Shown here in pieces: positions 38,322 through 47,857 of a DNA stretch of 64,000 nt. The stretch comes from Candidatus Obscuribacterales bacterium (lineage in GTDB: Bacteria > Cyanobacteriota > Vampirovibrionia > Obscuribacterales > Obscuribacteraceae): contig JAIETZ010000004.1 in NCBI GenBank assembly GCA_019744775.1, forward strand, positions 620,001 through 684,000, given 5' to 3'. Made by a program: the position numbers and the translations under genes. The notes under the pieces are model-generated. The model saw only the letters and a list, made by a program, of their open reading frames with translations, ran no database searches and was not told where the DNA came from. Positions within the stretch are counted from its first letter, which is position 1. Each line of letters begins with the position of its first letter.

Positions 38322-39764
38322 ATGCTCATACGGATTTGGTCATTATCGACTGCCCTCGTTGTTGTCTCCGGCATTCTTACCGGCATAGCAACTCCTGTCG
38401 CCTTTGCCGACGACAGTGAAGAGTCGATGGAGAGTATTTGGGCTGATGAATCGCAGCACAACAAACCAGCTGCGCCGAAGAAAGATTTAAAAAGTGCACC
38501 AGTAGCGCCGTCCACAGCCGAACCAGAAAACAAACCGGCCGTAAAAGAAAATGTTCAAGCGATTGAACCAACAAACCCTCCGGCAATATTTGTACCGGCC
38601 ATTCCGGAACAGAAAGAAGATCAACCCTCTGTAAAAGAAACGGCCGAGACTGCACCTGTACCGAGTGCGGCACCACAGCAAAATGCACCACAGCAAAATG
38701 CACAACCGACTATTCAAGGCGATCTTACCGAACCTGCAAAGCCTGCACCATCAGCAACAGCACCGCTGTCAAAACTTGACGAATTCACAGGTAGCCATTT
38801 CATCAAACAAGGTGGCTGGCCAGGCGTGGGTCCGTTTCACAGACAAGCCGGCGCTGATGATGTTTTCGTAGACGAAGCAGGCAATAATTTAGACTTGCAT
38901 TTAGCCGGAGGGCGCATTGCTCAAGCAACTTTCAATTTGGTCAACAAAGGTGCTACCTATGATGACTTCTTGGATTTGCAAGTCGCTTCAGAATTTTTGC
39001 TTGAAGGTCTCAATGTAAAACCAAAAACGATTTTGGAATTCAACCAACAATTAGAAGATGCCAAAGACGGTTTGCTCAACCAATCCAATACAAGTCCAAT
39101 TACAATCAATGCCGGACGCTACATCACCACTGTAAATAAACAGGGTACAGGTGACGGCAAATTTTCATATGTCATAAGCGTCGTCTCCAAAGATGCCAGT
39201 CCGGATGTGTTGAAAGAGCACTCCAAAGAAGCCAAAGAACAACCGGGTCGTTTCAGCTTCTTGAATAAGGGAAACAAATCAACCGACTTTATCATCAGAC
39301 AAAACCAGGAGAAAACAGCGTCTCCATCAAATAACGAGCTGACGGAAACATTTTCCAAAACAATTCAATCGTGGCAAGACATCAAAAAAATTGCCGTGCG
39401 CCAGCGCAAAACTGAGGAGTTGTCTCAAGTACTTCACGGCAATGCCTTGATTCGTCAGACAGACGCTATTAAGTGGCTGTCTGTGAATCACAAGTATTAC
39501 GATATGAATCCCAAGGGCGCAACTATTGACCATTTCAGTGAACTAGTTCCCGGACAAAAATATGCCGTGTTTGTTGAAATAAAAGAAATCAGCAAATTGA
39601 TGGATGATGCTACAGGGCAAGTAATAAAGGAACAAGACGACAACTACAAGGTCAATTACACGCTCGAGAAAAAAGACGGGCAGTGGTTCATAACAGACTC
39701 TAAAATAGTGGACAAGTCCAGCACACCATCGGCATCCCATCCTCAGGGCAAGTCCAGCAGATAA
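38322..39764 (+). CDS. Exported protein with Pro/Ala-rich linker
   Basis: 480 residues from an ATG with AGGA upstream. Residues 1-30 are a signal peptide (IWSLSTALVVVSGILTG, cleavage near AFADD). A long low-complexity linker rich in Pro, Ala, Glu and Gln (about 40-165) contains a tandem PQQNA duplication. From about 170 to the end lies a folded domain of unknown type (GGWPGVGPFHRQAGADDVFV onward), with a C-terminal beta-rich portion ending in a Ser-rich tail. A longer start exists that overlaps the previous gene but would put 29 residues before the signal peptide. It is first in a run of three exported proteins. Confidence 0.65.
   Translation: MLIRIWSLSTALVVVSGILTGIATPVAFADDSEESMESIWADESQHNKPAAPKKDLKSAPVAPSTAEPENKPAVKENVQAIEPTNPPAIFVPAIPEQKEDQPSVKETAETAPVPSAAPQQNAPQQNAQPTIQGDLTEPAKPAPSATAPLSKLDEFTGSHFIKQGGWPGVGPFHRQAGADDVFVDEAGNNLDLHLAGGRIAQATFNLVNKGATYDDFLDLQVASEFLLEGLNVKPKTILEFNQQLEDAKDGLLNQSNTSPITINAGRYITTVNKQGTGDGKFSYVISVVSKDASPDVLKEHSKEAKEQPGRFSFLNKGNKSTDFIIRQNQEKTASPSNNELTETFSKTIQSWQDIKKIAVRQRKTEELSQVLHGNALIRQTDAIKWLSVNHKYYDMNPKGATIDHFSELVPGQKYAVFVEIKEISKLMDDATGQVIKEQDDNYKVNYTLEKKDGQWFITDSKIVDKSSTPSASHPQGKSSR
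38671..38700 (+). repeat. 15-bp perfect tandem duplication
   Basis: CACCACAGCAAAATG occurs twice back to back within the linker of the exported protein, encoding PQQNA-PQQNA. It is a recent slippage product and a possible source of length variation between strains. Confidence 0.9.
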
Positions 39765-39771
39765 GCAACCA

Positions 39772-41370
39772 ATGAAATCTAAGTCGCGTTTAGTTTGTCT
39801 GTTAAAACCCCTTATTGCACTAAGCGCTGTTCTCGTATTTTGCCAATTGTCTTCAAGTTCGGCGACTAACACTAGCGATCCAACTCCACGCTTGAATGAA
39901 GCACAGATGGATAAGGCTTGGATAGGACCCATTGTTGATGGTGAAAACAGAACCGTTCGCCCAGAAGCAATGATCAAGGTGGATGACTCGCTGTATTTTC
40001 TTGATCCTGACTCAATCTATCAAGTAAGCATAAGCAGCCTCCATCGATCAGACAAAATTGTAGTTAACAGATTCACGCCGGCAGGCAATCGCATTGAATG
40101 GCTTCCTATTGCCGAATTCAATAATTTCGTCTATTACCCACCCCGCAAGAGCCTTGTCATTCTAGATAAATCAGGCGACTTATTTGAATTTACACTTCCT
40201 GATAAGAGGTGGCATGTTTTCCGCGCCTTTAAATCTATAGGCAGCAAACCGGATCCAGACTATGTCGACTTAGCTTGCAACGGCACAAACATTTGCTTAC
40301 TTGATCCGGAGCGCAATCAAATTTGGCTGAGCAAACCAGGCAATGCACCGATGCAAACAAGCTTCCATGAAGTTTTGCCCTGGCGCGTTCAACCTGGAGA
40401 CGTTTTTGTTGGCGATGGCATTGCCATGTCGATTGTTGATTATCCTTATGTGTTGAAATACAACGGCAACATCGTCAGATACTCCGGTAGCAAGGACAAT
40501 CCGGAACAAAAGCTCATTTGGAAAGGCATTAAGAAAATGCGCCCGTCGCGCATGACTATGTCCAACGAGTCGCCTATCTACATTGTTGAACGAGAAAACA
40601 ACCGAGTGCTTGCCGTAGATAAGGAAACGGGCAATACCAAGCAGTTTACTTTCCCAGGCAAATCGGATTTACGTGGCGTACTTGCTCAATCATATGGATT
40701 TTGGATAATCGATGGCGACAAACTTATTTACCGCAGCTTAAAAGCAGGCGCAAAACCCAGCAGTCTCTTCAACCCCAAACGCATTGATCCTCGTCTGGAC
40801 GGATTGCAATTACCTATTGCCGGGGTACGCCTACCCAGACATGCCGGAGTATTTCCCGGCGCGCGCAGACTTTATAGATTCGGGGTTCACAAGGGAGTCG
40901 ACTTCTTTAGCGAAACAGGCTGCTCCACACATGTTGTCTATGGCACAAAAGTCATGGCGGCCGACGGTGGCAAGGTAACGCGTGCCGACGCGCACTTCCA
41001 CGATATGTCGCCGGCTAAGTATTTAAAAGTCGAACAAGAGTGCCACAAGACACACCAGAGCTCAGAAGTGAATGAAGATCTTTTCCGAGGCTGCCAAGTT
41101 TGGATAGATCATGGCGACGGACTTCTGACACGATACGCACATTTGAGTAAAATTAGGGACGGTCTGAAATCAAATGATTTCGCGGAAGCAGGAACATTAC
41201 TTGGCTACGTAGGAGTATCGGGAACGGGTGAAAATCCAAGCGGCAAACTTATTCATCCTCACCTACACTTTGAAGTTTGGCTAGACGGTAAATATTTGGG
41301 TTGGGGTCTCAATCCAGCGGAAACACGGGGAGTTTACGAGGACATATTTGGAGTCGGCTGCAAGCGCTAG
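39772..41370 (+). CDS. Exported M23 (LytM-type) peptidase with propeller-like N-domain
   Basis: 532 residues. A signal peptide (about 1-30, LIALSAVLVFCQLSSSSA) is followed by some 310 residues of beta-strand repeats (VDDSLYFLDPDS, YYPPRKSLVILDKSGDLFEF, PIYIVERENNRVLAVDKE) that look like a beta-propeller. The C-terminal M23 domain has zinc ligands in GVHKGVDFF (about 372) and HPHLHFEVW (about 497), and IDHGDGLLTRYAHL between them. All metal ligands seem present, so it may be an active endopeptidase on peptidoglycan cross-links rather than an EnvC-like activator. Two extra Cys-rich insertions are visible. It lies 7 nt after the preceding exported-protein gene. Confidence 0.8.
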   Translation: MKSKSRLVCLLKPLIALSAVLVFCQLSSSSATNTSDPTPRLNEAQMDKAWIGPIVDGENRTVRPEAMIKVDDSLYFLDPDSIYQVSISSLHRSDKIVVNRFTPAGNRIEWLPIAEFNNFVYYPPRKSLVILDKSGDLFEFTLPDKRWHVFRAFKSIGSKPDPDYVDLACNGTNICLLDPERNQIWLSKPGNAPMQTSFHEVLPWRVQPGDVFVGDGIAMSIVDYPYVLKYNGNIVRYSGSKDNPEQKLIWKGIKKMRPSRMTMSNESPIYIVERENNRVLAVDKETGNTKQFTFPGKSDLRGVLAQSYGFWIIDGDKLIYRSLKAGAKPSSLFNPKRIDPRLDGLQLPIAGVRLPRHAGVFPGARRLYRFGVHKGVDFFSETGCSTHVVYGTKVMAADGGKVTRADAHFHDMSPAKYLKVEQECHKTHQSSEVNEDLFRGCQVWIDHGDGLLTRYAHLSKIRDGLKSNDFAEAGTLLGYVGVSGTGENPSGKLIHPHLHFEVWLDGKYLGWGLNPAETRGVYEDIFGVGCKR

Positions 41371-41391
41371 ACACCAAAAAGGGGAGGGGTC

Positions 41392-43401
41392 TTGAAATAC
41401 TTAGGTTCAGCACAGCGTCTTATGGCAAGTCTTTTGGCAACTTCGATCGCCATATCCGTTTTGGCAAGTCCGTGCCTTGCAGCAAAAGGACACGACAAGG
41501 ACAACGCCAAAGGCAATAAAATATCCTCGTCAAAAAAAGCAAATCTCATCGCCCAAGCCGCTAAGGCAAACCAAGAATTTAGTCCTGCTTTGATAAGCGT
41601 TCTAAAAGACATTTCCAAGGCATTGCCCGAATCAAGCGATTACAACAACTTGAGTGACGCCAAACAAAAAGCCGTGGCCGGTCTGGCTATCAATGTACTG
41701 CAAACAGCACTGTCAAATCCCCAATTGACTTTCAACAGAATAATTAGCGCAGAGGACAAGGCAAAAGCAGAAAATTCGATGTCTGCTGAGACTTGGGACT
41801 CAGGCGAAATTGTTGTCCGCCAGGGAAACGATCCTCAAGGTGCGACAACTCATGCGGTGGCATCCTGCATCTGGGCGAAAAAAGCTAACGGATTACTAAA
41901 CCTAACCATAGCCGGCAACTCCAACGAAATTGTTGATGGTCAAAAACTTGGCGAATTCATTTTTGTAGTATCAGGCAGATCCGGCATTGAAAGCGGATTT
42001 GATATTCAAAGCCAAACAGGCGTGAATTATTGGATTGGCAAACTATCGCAGTTTGTCGCCGATACAGCCGGTATGCCGACAAGCCAAATAAGCGCTCAAC
42101 CAGAGCAAACTGTCCAAAGTACTGCAAGAGCAACCCAGGCTCCAAGTGAACCTGCAGAAAATGTAAGTACGCCTGCGGCAGAAGCAACTCCTGAGGAAAA
42201 GAAGGACACTAGTGAACCAAAGTCCGAGGCACCAATTAATAAAAGCTCAACGGCAGAAACAACCACACCAATAGCTACAAAGCCAATACAAGTTGACACA
42301 GACGGAAAAGCGCCGAGACGCAGTTACCTTTTGCTAAAAGCACCATCCCTAAAAAAAACCAAAGCTGAAACCAAACCGCAAACCAAAGCAGAGGCACCTA
42401 GTAACGAGCTAAAACAAGTTACGGAAACAACGCAAATTGCGCAAACCACAAACACTTCAACCATTCAACCTCAGGCAATTGAGACCAAGAAGGAAGAAGT
42501 AGTAGTGACAACAACCCAGGAATCTCAGTCAACGCCTACGATCCAGGAAGCAACAACAGAAACAATTGTCAAAGAAACAGTGGCAATGGCAGGGATGCAG
42601 CCAAAGCGAATTGTTCCTCAAGTAGAAGTCGGACCGTCGCTCGATGCAATTTTAGTGACACCTGACAAGGCGCAAGCCGGACAACTAATTACTATTTCCG
42701 TCGTCAATGCCAGACTCGTTCCCGAATCAGGCGTTGATGTCGAATTCAACGGAACTGTTTTGACAACAGGAGCAACTGGTCAGATTCAGTACTTGGTACC
42801 GGAAGATTCCACTCCGGGTCCGACACTAAAAGTAGCCATTGCCGGAAGGCAATTAGCGACTACAAAAGTTGTGCACATACTGCAACCACTTTCTACACCA
42901 AGTGAGCCTCAACAGCCTCATGTGGATCGTGTGACCAACAATGCATCAAAGTTTGACACAGTAACCATTCAAGGTCATAACTTCACTGGTCAAGCGGGCA
43001 ATTTGATAGTAACAATTGACGGCAAATGGGATGCACAAATCCTTTCCACATCACCATTAGAATTGAAAATTCTTGTTCCGGAAGACGTTCCTGCCGGGCA
43101 ACATTCCATTTCTGTTACAAATGCCGGCTTGAAAAGCAATGCCGCTCTTTTCAGTTTGATTTCATTGCAGGTTGCACCTGATGCTCGACCTGGGCAAGTG
43201 CCGACGAAATTGATTGTTAGAGCACTGGGCACAGCCAAGCCCGTTGCTGTTCATTTGCGCAATAACACGCCCAATATCATCACAATAGTGAAGGGCAATG
43301 ACTTGAGAATTAAAACTCCAGGCGGCAAGGACAATTCCATTGCAGTTTCAGTTCGCCTCAAACAACGCGGCAATTACAACATTCAAGCGTCTATCGAATA
43401 A
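41392..43401 (+). CDS. Exported IPT/TIG-domain protein
   Basis: 669 residues from a TTG preceded by a very strong GGGGAGGGG. A signal peptide ends near CLAAKG. Residues 40-230 are a helical then beta domain of unknown type. About 235-400 is a low-complexity Thr/Pro/Glu/Lys linker (ETTQIAQTTNTSTIQPQ). Two IPT/TIG immunoglobulin-like domains follow (about 420-510 and 515-585; TVTIQGHNFTGQAGNLIVT and VPAGQHSISVTNAG are typical). A short beta tail ends the protein. It is probably a surface or periplasmic structural or binding protein. It is last of the three-gene exported set, 21 nt after the M23 gene. Confidence 0.72.
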   Translation: MKYLGSAQRLMASLLATSIAISVLASPCLAAKGHDKDNAKGNKISSSKKANLIAQAAKANQEFSPALISVLKDISKALPESSDYNNLSDAKQKAVAGLAINVLQTALSNPQLTFNRIISAEDKAKAENSMSAETWDSGEIVVRQGNDPQGATTHAVASCIWAKKANGLLNLTIAGNSNEIVDGQKLGEFIFVVSGRSGIESGFDIQSQTGVNYWIGKLSQFVADTAGMPTSQISAQPEQTVQSTARATQAPSEPAENVSTPAAEATPEEKKDTSEPKSEAPINKSSTAETTTPIATKPIQVDTDGKAPRRSYLLLKAPSLKKTKAETKPQTKAEAPSNELKQVTETTQIAQTTNTSTIQPQAIETKKEEVVVTTTQESQSTPTIQEATTETIVKETVAMAGMQPKRIVPQVEVGPSLDAILVTPDKAQAGQLITISVVNARLVPESGVDVEFNGTVLTTGATGQIQYLVPEDSTPGPTLKVAIAGRQLATTKVVHILQPLSTPSEPQQPHVDRVTNNASKFDTVTIQGHNFTGQAGNLIVTIDGKWDAQILSTSPLELKILVPEDVPAGQHSISVTNAGLKSNAALFSLISLQVAPDARPGQVPTKLIVRALGTAKPVAVHLRNNTPNIITIVKGNDLRIKTPGGKDNSIAVSVRLKQRGNYNIQASIE

Positions 43402-43406
43402 TCCAA

Positions 43407-44639
43407 CTAGATTAGTTCCATCAATTCCAGCGCCAAAATATTCCAGCTTATAAACTGCGGTGCCCAAAGAGGCTTGCCTGTTTCCGCATCGTAGTTTTCC
43501 GTAAGCGTACCAATTTGCTCGAGCGCCCTGGTCATAGTGCCCAAGACTCGGATAGAAACATCTTTTGCTTCGTCCTTTAAACCATAATGTTTTAGCCCTC
43601 TGACAGCTAAAACATTCGGCAACACCCACATTGGACCCTGCCAATTGGATACCATGGCTCGCCCATAGAGTCCTCGATAGGCTTGATTGTATAACCTATC
43701 CGAATGCGCCAGCGAGGCAATCCCTGTCGGTCTCAAGAAATGATCGCTATTGAGCATGTACTTTTCTATTACGGACATGGCTCGATCAACAGGTGCCAGT
43801 CCGGCCATTACCGGACAAAGCGATGTCCAACTAAGAATTTTTACCGGTCGTCCAAGCTTTGGATCGAGATTGAAGTAAATACCGCTTTGTTCGTCCCACA
43901 AGAATTTTTCAATGAGCTCACTCTGGTGCGCTGCTTTTTTCTCATACTCATCGCTCAAGGAAGTATCGCCCGAGTGGCGGCACAACTCGGCAAATGCCTT
44001 ATATTCCAAAGTCATGTAGACATTTAGATCAACGGACAATAATCGCCCATCAGGAAAATCGACATGCGAGATATTTTCTTCCTTGGCGGCCGGTCCGGGA
44101 AATATTAGGGACAGATTGTTGTCGACGCCGCTTTCCAAAACATTACGCCAGTGAAAAAGTCCGGATTTGTCGCGTCTACGGCACTCAAAATAATCAAGGA
44201 AATGCTTTAGGGAATCAAGAGTATCAGCGCTTACGTCCGTCGATGGAAAATTTCTGCAGGCATGCGCCAATGCCTGGCAGAGAAACGGCTTACAATGATC
44301 ACCCAGATCCCAAAATTTTCCAGGCGTCACTGTTCTTGGTACATGACCATCGAATGTCTTAACCGTCAGAAAGTTCCTAACAATATCTGATGCCAAATCT
44401 TTGTCGTTAAGGTATTTTGAAGCCTGGGAAAAGAAGCAAGCATCCCAATCGTACATTTGCATGTAATGTCCAATTGAGGTGCGGTTGCACTCATCGGTAT
44501 GGTCATCGGCACCCGGCTCAATGCCATAAGAAGGTGTGACAAACCTGTAGGCTAATTGCCCGAAAGGCGCGTGGATACAGCCTTCCGCCCGTTCAAGAAG
44601 GAACGATTTTAACTTTTCCTGAAGAACCACCTTCATCAT
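43407..44639 (-). CDS. GH63/trehalase-like (alpha/alpha)6 glycoside hydrolase
   Basis: 410 residues without a signal peptide. The (alpha/alpha)6-barrel signature segments of the GH63/GH37/MGH-type group are visible: HYMQMYDWDACFFSQA near the N-terminus (the general-acid Asp region), FWDLGDHCKPF, YFECRRRDKSGLFHW, and NWQGPMWVLPNVLAVRGLKH near the end, equivalent to the GPVWP..NYL motif. Candidate substrates are glucosylglycerate/mannosylglycerate or short alpha-glucosides; these cannot be separated here. It is oriented opposite to its neighbours, and the short 31-bp gap to the divergent BtuF-like gene must contain promoters for both or overlap coding sequence. Confidence 0.68.
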   Translation of the reverse strand: MMKVVLQEKLKSFLLERAEGCIHAPFGQLAYRFVTPSYGIEPGADDHTDECNRTSIGHYMQMYDWDACFFSQASKYLNDKDLASDIVRNFLTVKTFDGHVPRTVTPGKFWDLGDHCKPFLCQALAHACRNFPSTDVSADTLDSLKHFLDYFECRRRDKSGLFHWRNVLESGVDNNLSLIFPGPAAKEENISHVDFPDGRLLSVDLNVYMTLEYKAFAELCRHSGDTSLSDEYEKKAAHQSELIEKFLWDEQSGIYFNLDPKLGRPVKILSWTSLCPVMAGLAPVDRAMSVIEKYMLNSDHFLRPTGIASLAHSDRLYNQAYRGLYGRAMVSNWQGPMWVLPNVLAVRGLKHYGLKDEAKDVSIRVLGTMTRALEQIGTLTENYDAETGKPLWAPQFISWNILALELMELI

Positions 44640-44670
44640 CCAACCCCTAATAGTGCTAGGCTAGTCTACT

Positions 44671-45615
44671 ATGAAAGATTCATCCACCCCCCGAATTGTT
44701 TCCACTATAGCCAGCGCGACAGAAATTGTTTGCGCTATGGGACTAGGCAAATATCTAGTCGGCATTTCCCACGAATGTGACTATCCAGCGGAAATTAAAG
44801 GGCTGCCTGTGGTAACTCAACCGCGCATCAATATTCATGTCTCCAGCTTGGAAATAGACAAGCAAGTGCGCAACATAGTCAAAGACGCTTTGAGCGTCTA
44901 TCAAGTAGACAGCAAAAAATTAGCGGAACTAAAACCAACTCACATTATCACTCAGGACCAATGTGATGTTTGCGCCGTTAGCATTAAGGACGTCGAATCA
45001 GCGATGTGCGAATTGACCGGAATAGACTGCCAGGTCATTTCGCTTAAACCAAATTGCTTGGCTGATTTCTTCGATGATTTGCACAAGGTGGGACACGTCC
45101 TGAATGCCGAAGACAAATCTACGCACCTAGCCAATGTCGTCACAGAACGAATGAACGCCATTAAGAATAGAGCTAGCAAATTGCCCAAGCCAACAGTAGC
45201 GACAATCGAATGGATCGAGCCACTGATGGTGTCGGGTAATTGGATGCCGGAACTAGTTGATATGGCTGGCGGTATATCCGCCTTTGGCGAAGCCGGTAAG
45301 CACTCCCCGTCTATTGAATTTCGTGAACTCATAGCAAAAGATCCGGATTTCATTCTCGTCAATCCATGTGGTTTTTCTATTGAGCGCACACTGGAAGAAA
45401 TGCATTTACTACAAAACCAGCCTCGCTGGCATGAACTAAAAGCAGTGAAGGCAAACAAAGTTTTTGTACTCGACGGCAATCAATATTTCAATCGTCCAGG
45501 TCCAAGATTGGTGGAATCATTGGAAATACTGGCAGAAATAATTCATCCGGAAACTTTTCAGTTCGATCATCAAGAAACCGGTTGGCTCATACCAACTAAG
45601 CCCATGCGTGCATGA
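44671..45615 (+). CDS. BtuF-like cobalamin/iron-complex-binding protein without signal peptide
   Basis: 314 residues of the periplasmic-binding-protein class III fold. The N-terminus is RIVSTIASATEIVCAMGLGKYLVGISHECDY (read in parts), matching the BtuF/helical-backbone metal receptor core, and the end has VFVLDGNQYFNRPGPRLVES. The frame is closed by a stop two codons upstream of the ATG, so no signal peptide or lipobox can be present. The protein is therefore cytoplasmic, unlike ABC-transporter receptors. A CDVC pair (DQCDVCAVS) stands out. No permease or ATPase gene is adjacent. The 3' end overlaps ruvC by 46 nt. Confidence 0.75.
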   Translation: MKDSSTPRIVSTIASATEIVCAMGLGKYLVGISHECDYPAEIKGLPVVTQPRINIHVSSLEIDKQVRNIVKDALSVYQVDSKKLAELKPTHIITQDQCDVCAVSIKDVESAMCELTGIDCQVISLKPNCLADFFDDLHKVGHVLNAEDKSTHLANVVTERMNAIKNRASKLPKPTVATIEWIEPLMVSGNWMPELVDMAGGISAFGEAGKHSPSIEFRELIAKDPDFILVNPCGFSIERTLEEMHLLQNQPRWHELKAVKANKVFVLDGNQYFNRPGPRLVESLEILAEIIHPETFQFDHQETGWLIPTKPMRA

Positions 45616-46067
45616 CAAATAGCAATGGCTAAGGCATCGGCCGCGTCATCGGGCTTGATAACTTCTTCGTGGTTAAGCAACCTGGCAACCATTTCTTGGA
45701 TTTCTCGCTTTTCCGCGCGCCCGAAGCCGGTCAGATTTAGCTTCACCTGTTGAGGAGTGTATTCCGCAAGCTTTTTCCCTGCGCTGGCAATTGCTTCCAA
45801 TATGACGCCGCGGGCCTGGGAGACAGGCACTAATGTCTTGGCATTCTTAAAGAAGAAAATCGCTTCAACCGCAATCACATCGGGGTCATACTTTTCTATA
45901 AGACTAAGCAGATCCGAGCGAATCATCACCAAACGGTCGCCTGCGGACATTTGTTTGCTCGTGGAAATGACTCCAGCGGCAATACAGCGTAAGTCGTTTA
46001 TGCCGAGCCAATCAATAACGCCATAACCGACGGTTGCAGTGCCTGGATCGATACCCATGATTCGCAT
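45570..46067 (-). CDS. ruvC: Holliday junction resolvase RuvC
   Basis: 165 residues, standard length, from the ATG giving MRIMGIDPGTATVGYGVI. RuvC cuts Holliday junctions as a dimer with RuvAB. The four catalytic acids are visible: Asp in GIDPG, Glu in IAVEAIFF, and the pair in KPDDAADALAIAICH. KNAKTLVPVSQARGVIL is the conserved DNA-binding region. A longer start would add ten residues and is less likely. The 3' end runs 46 nt into the convergent BtuF-like gene. RuvA and RuvB are not in the window. Confidence 0.94.
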   Translation of the reverse strand: MRIMGIDPGTATVGYGVIDWLGINDLRCIAAGVISTSKQMSAGDRLVMIRSDLLSLIEKYDPDVIAVEAIFFFKNAKTLVPVSQARGVILEAIASAGKKLAEYTPQQVKLNLTGFGRAEKREIQEMVARLLNHEEVIKPDDAADALAIAICHARMGLVGMSQPVS

Positions 46068-46192
46068 AAGAGATGTAACCCATCGAATGTATGGCACTAG
46101 TCTACACTGCTTGATAACCTACTTTGCCCATACTTAAGCCAGACCAAAAATGCTAAGCTTGGGGGACTTCGCCCTTTATATAGATAGCGGTC

Positions 46193-47857
46193 ATGCCTGC
46201 CTTGATTCAACAATCAGAGCCAATTGCAAACAGCGAACAAGACTACAACGAAGGGTCGGCGCAGGGGTTTCTTACGCGCTATGGACTTTTGGAAAAATGG
46301 CCTATTGCCTTTGGCTTTGGCGCGATTTTTGGACTGTCGACGCCTGGCTTTGATATTTGGTTTCTAGCCTGGGTCGGACTTGTGCCCTTGCTTTTGCTTA
46401 TTCAAGGCTGCAGACAGAAACGTGAGGCGGCAATTGTCGGCTTCAGTTTCGGTATGGGCTATTACCTAACAGCGATGCGTTGGTTTCTCGGGCTGCATCC
46501 TCTCAATTGGCTTTCACTAAATGATTTGCTTTCCGTGCAAGCTGCAGCTGCTGTCTGGATAATTGCCGCTGCGCACCAAGCACTGCTAATTACAGCTTTT
46601 GCCTTTTGTGTTTTTACAATCCCCATGCGCGCAAGTTTCTTGCCCTATCACCTGCGCCCCTACTATCCATATCTTTTGTCAGTGCCGGTGCTGTGGATCT
46701 TTTTCATGTGGGTGGTCGGACATTTAGAAGCCTATTTGGGAACACCGGTTGTAGAAGTTGCGTACAGTCAGTTTCAACAATTGGAACTAATCCAAATTTG
46801 CAAATTGGGTGGCAGCCAACTCCTTGATTTCCTAATTGTCTTAACCAACTGCGCAATTGCACTTTTGATCATGGAATACACCAGGCTCGTGCCAAAACTT
46901 GGCCAGCGTATCGACAGACTGGCACCACGCGGCGGCGCCATTTTCGATTTGGTCTTAATTGTCACAGCAATTGCGATTGCTTTTTCCTGGGGCAGAAGTG
47001 AACTTGTCCGCTCGACCGACAGCACGCGCCTAGCATCAAGTGCTGCCAGTGAATACACGCCATCAGTCATAACTTGTGCATTGCAAGGCAATTTAAATAT
47101 TGAAGATGAACGCATGGGCACGACAACGCCGGAAGGTGTAGCTCAACGTTATGCAGATCTGGCTCATGGCATTGGTGCCGGCTTGGTAGTGTTACCCGAA
47201 GGCGTTATCACGCCAACACAAGCACGCCAGGGAATGCTCGCCGCCAAATTATTCGATGTAGCCAAATACGAGAAGAAAGAAGTCATAACAGGTAGCGTTG
47301 AAGCGATAAAAGACAGTTATGTAAATGGTGTCCGCGTAATTTCGACAGACAAGAACACCTTGCAGTCAAGCCTCTATGTCAAACGGCGCCTGGTACCATT
47401 TGGAGAGTTTTATCCGCAAACACCTCTGGATGCATTGATTCCAAGCCAAGTCAAAAATCTAATGCTCGGTCATCAAGGCGGATTCGTGGCAGCACAAAAA
47501 CTGCAGCTTCTAAATTCTCTCTGGGGCAAAATCGGTGCATCAATTTGCGTGGAAGTAATTTATCCCAAACTAATTGCTAATGAAGTGAGATCGGGAGCAA
47601 GTTTGTTGGTAAATGTCTCCAACCTTGCCTGGTTCCACAATTCGCCATTAAACAAACAAATACTTGCCGCAGCCGTTATGCGCTCCGTAGAAAACGGCAG
47701 ATACATGGTGCTTGCCACAAACACCGGCATATCGGCAATTATTGATCCGGCAGGAGTTATCACTACTCAATCATTTGCCGGCAAGAAAGGCATAATTTTA
47801 AATCCAGTCCGCTTCCTGTACAACAATACCCCTTTCAGCAAAATGTGGTGGCTATGA
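46193..47857 (+). CDS. lnt: Apolipoprotein N-acyltransferase
   Basis: 554 residues. Lnt adds the third acyl chain to lipoproteins at the periplasmic face of the inner membrane, so its presence argues for a diderm cell. About seven membrane helices lead into a nitrilase-type domain with the catalytic triad: Glu in VVLPEGVI (about 334), Lys in KRRLVPFGEFYP (about 396) and Cys in ASICVEVIYP (about 450). An extended N-terminus of about 35 residues precedes the first helix. The stop overlaps the next ATG (ATGA), so the DUF192 gene is co-translated. A candidate TATATAGAT lies just before the start. Confidence 0.92.
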   Translation: MPALIQQSEPIANSEQDYNEGSAQGFLTRYGLLEKWPIAFGFGAIFGLSTPGFDIWFLAWVGLVPLLLLIQGCRQKREAAIVGFSFGMGYYLTAMRWFLGLHPLNWLSLNDLLSVQAAAAVWIIAAAHQALLITAFAFCVFTIPMRASFLPYHLRPYYPYLLSVPVLWIFFMWVVGHLEAYLGTPVVEVAYSQFQQLELIQICKLGGSQLLDFLIVLTNCAIALLIMEYTRLVPKLGQRIDRLAPRGGAIFDLVLIVTAIAIAFSWGRSELVRSTDSTRLASSAASEYTPSVITCALQGNLNIEDERMGTTTPEGVAQRYADLAHGIGAGLVVLPEGVITPTQARQGMLAAKLFDVAKYEKKEVITGSVEAIKDSYVNGVRVISTDKNTLQSSLYVKRRLVPFGEFYPQTPLDALIPSQVKNLMLGHQGGFVAAQKLQLLNSLWGKIGASICVEVIYPKLIANEVRSGASLLVNVSNLAWFHNSPLNKQILAAAVMRSVENGRYMVLATNTGISAIIDPAGVITTQSFAGKKGIILNPVRFLYNNTPFSKMWWL

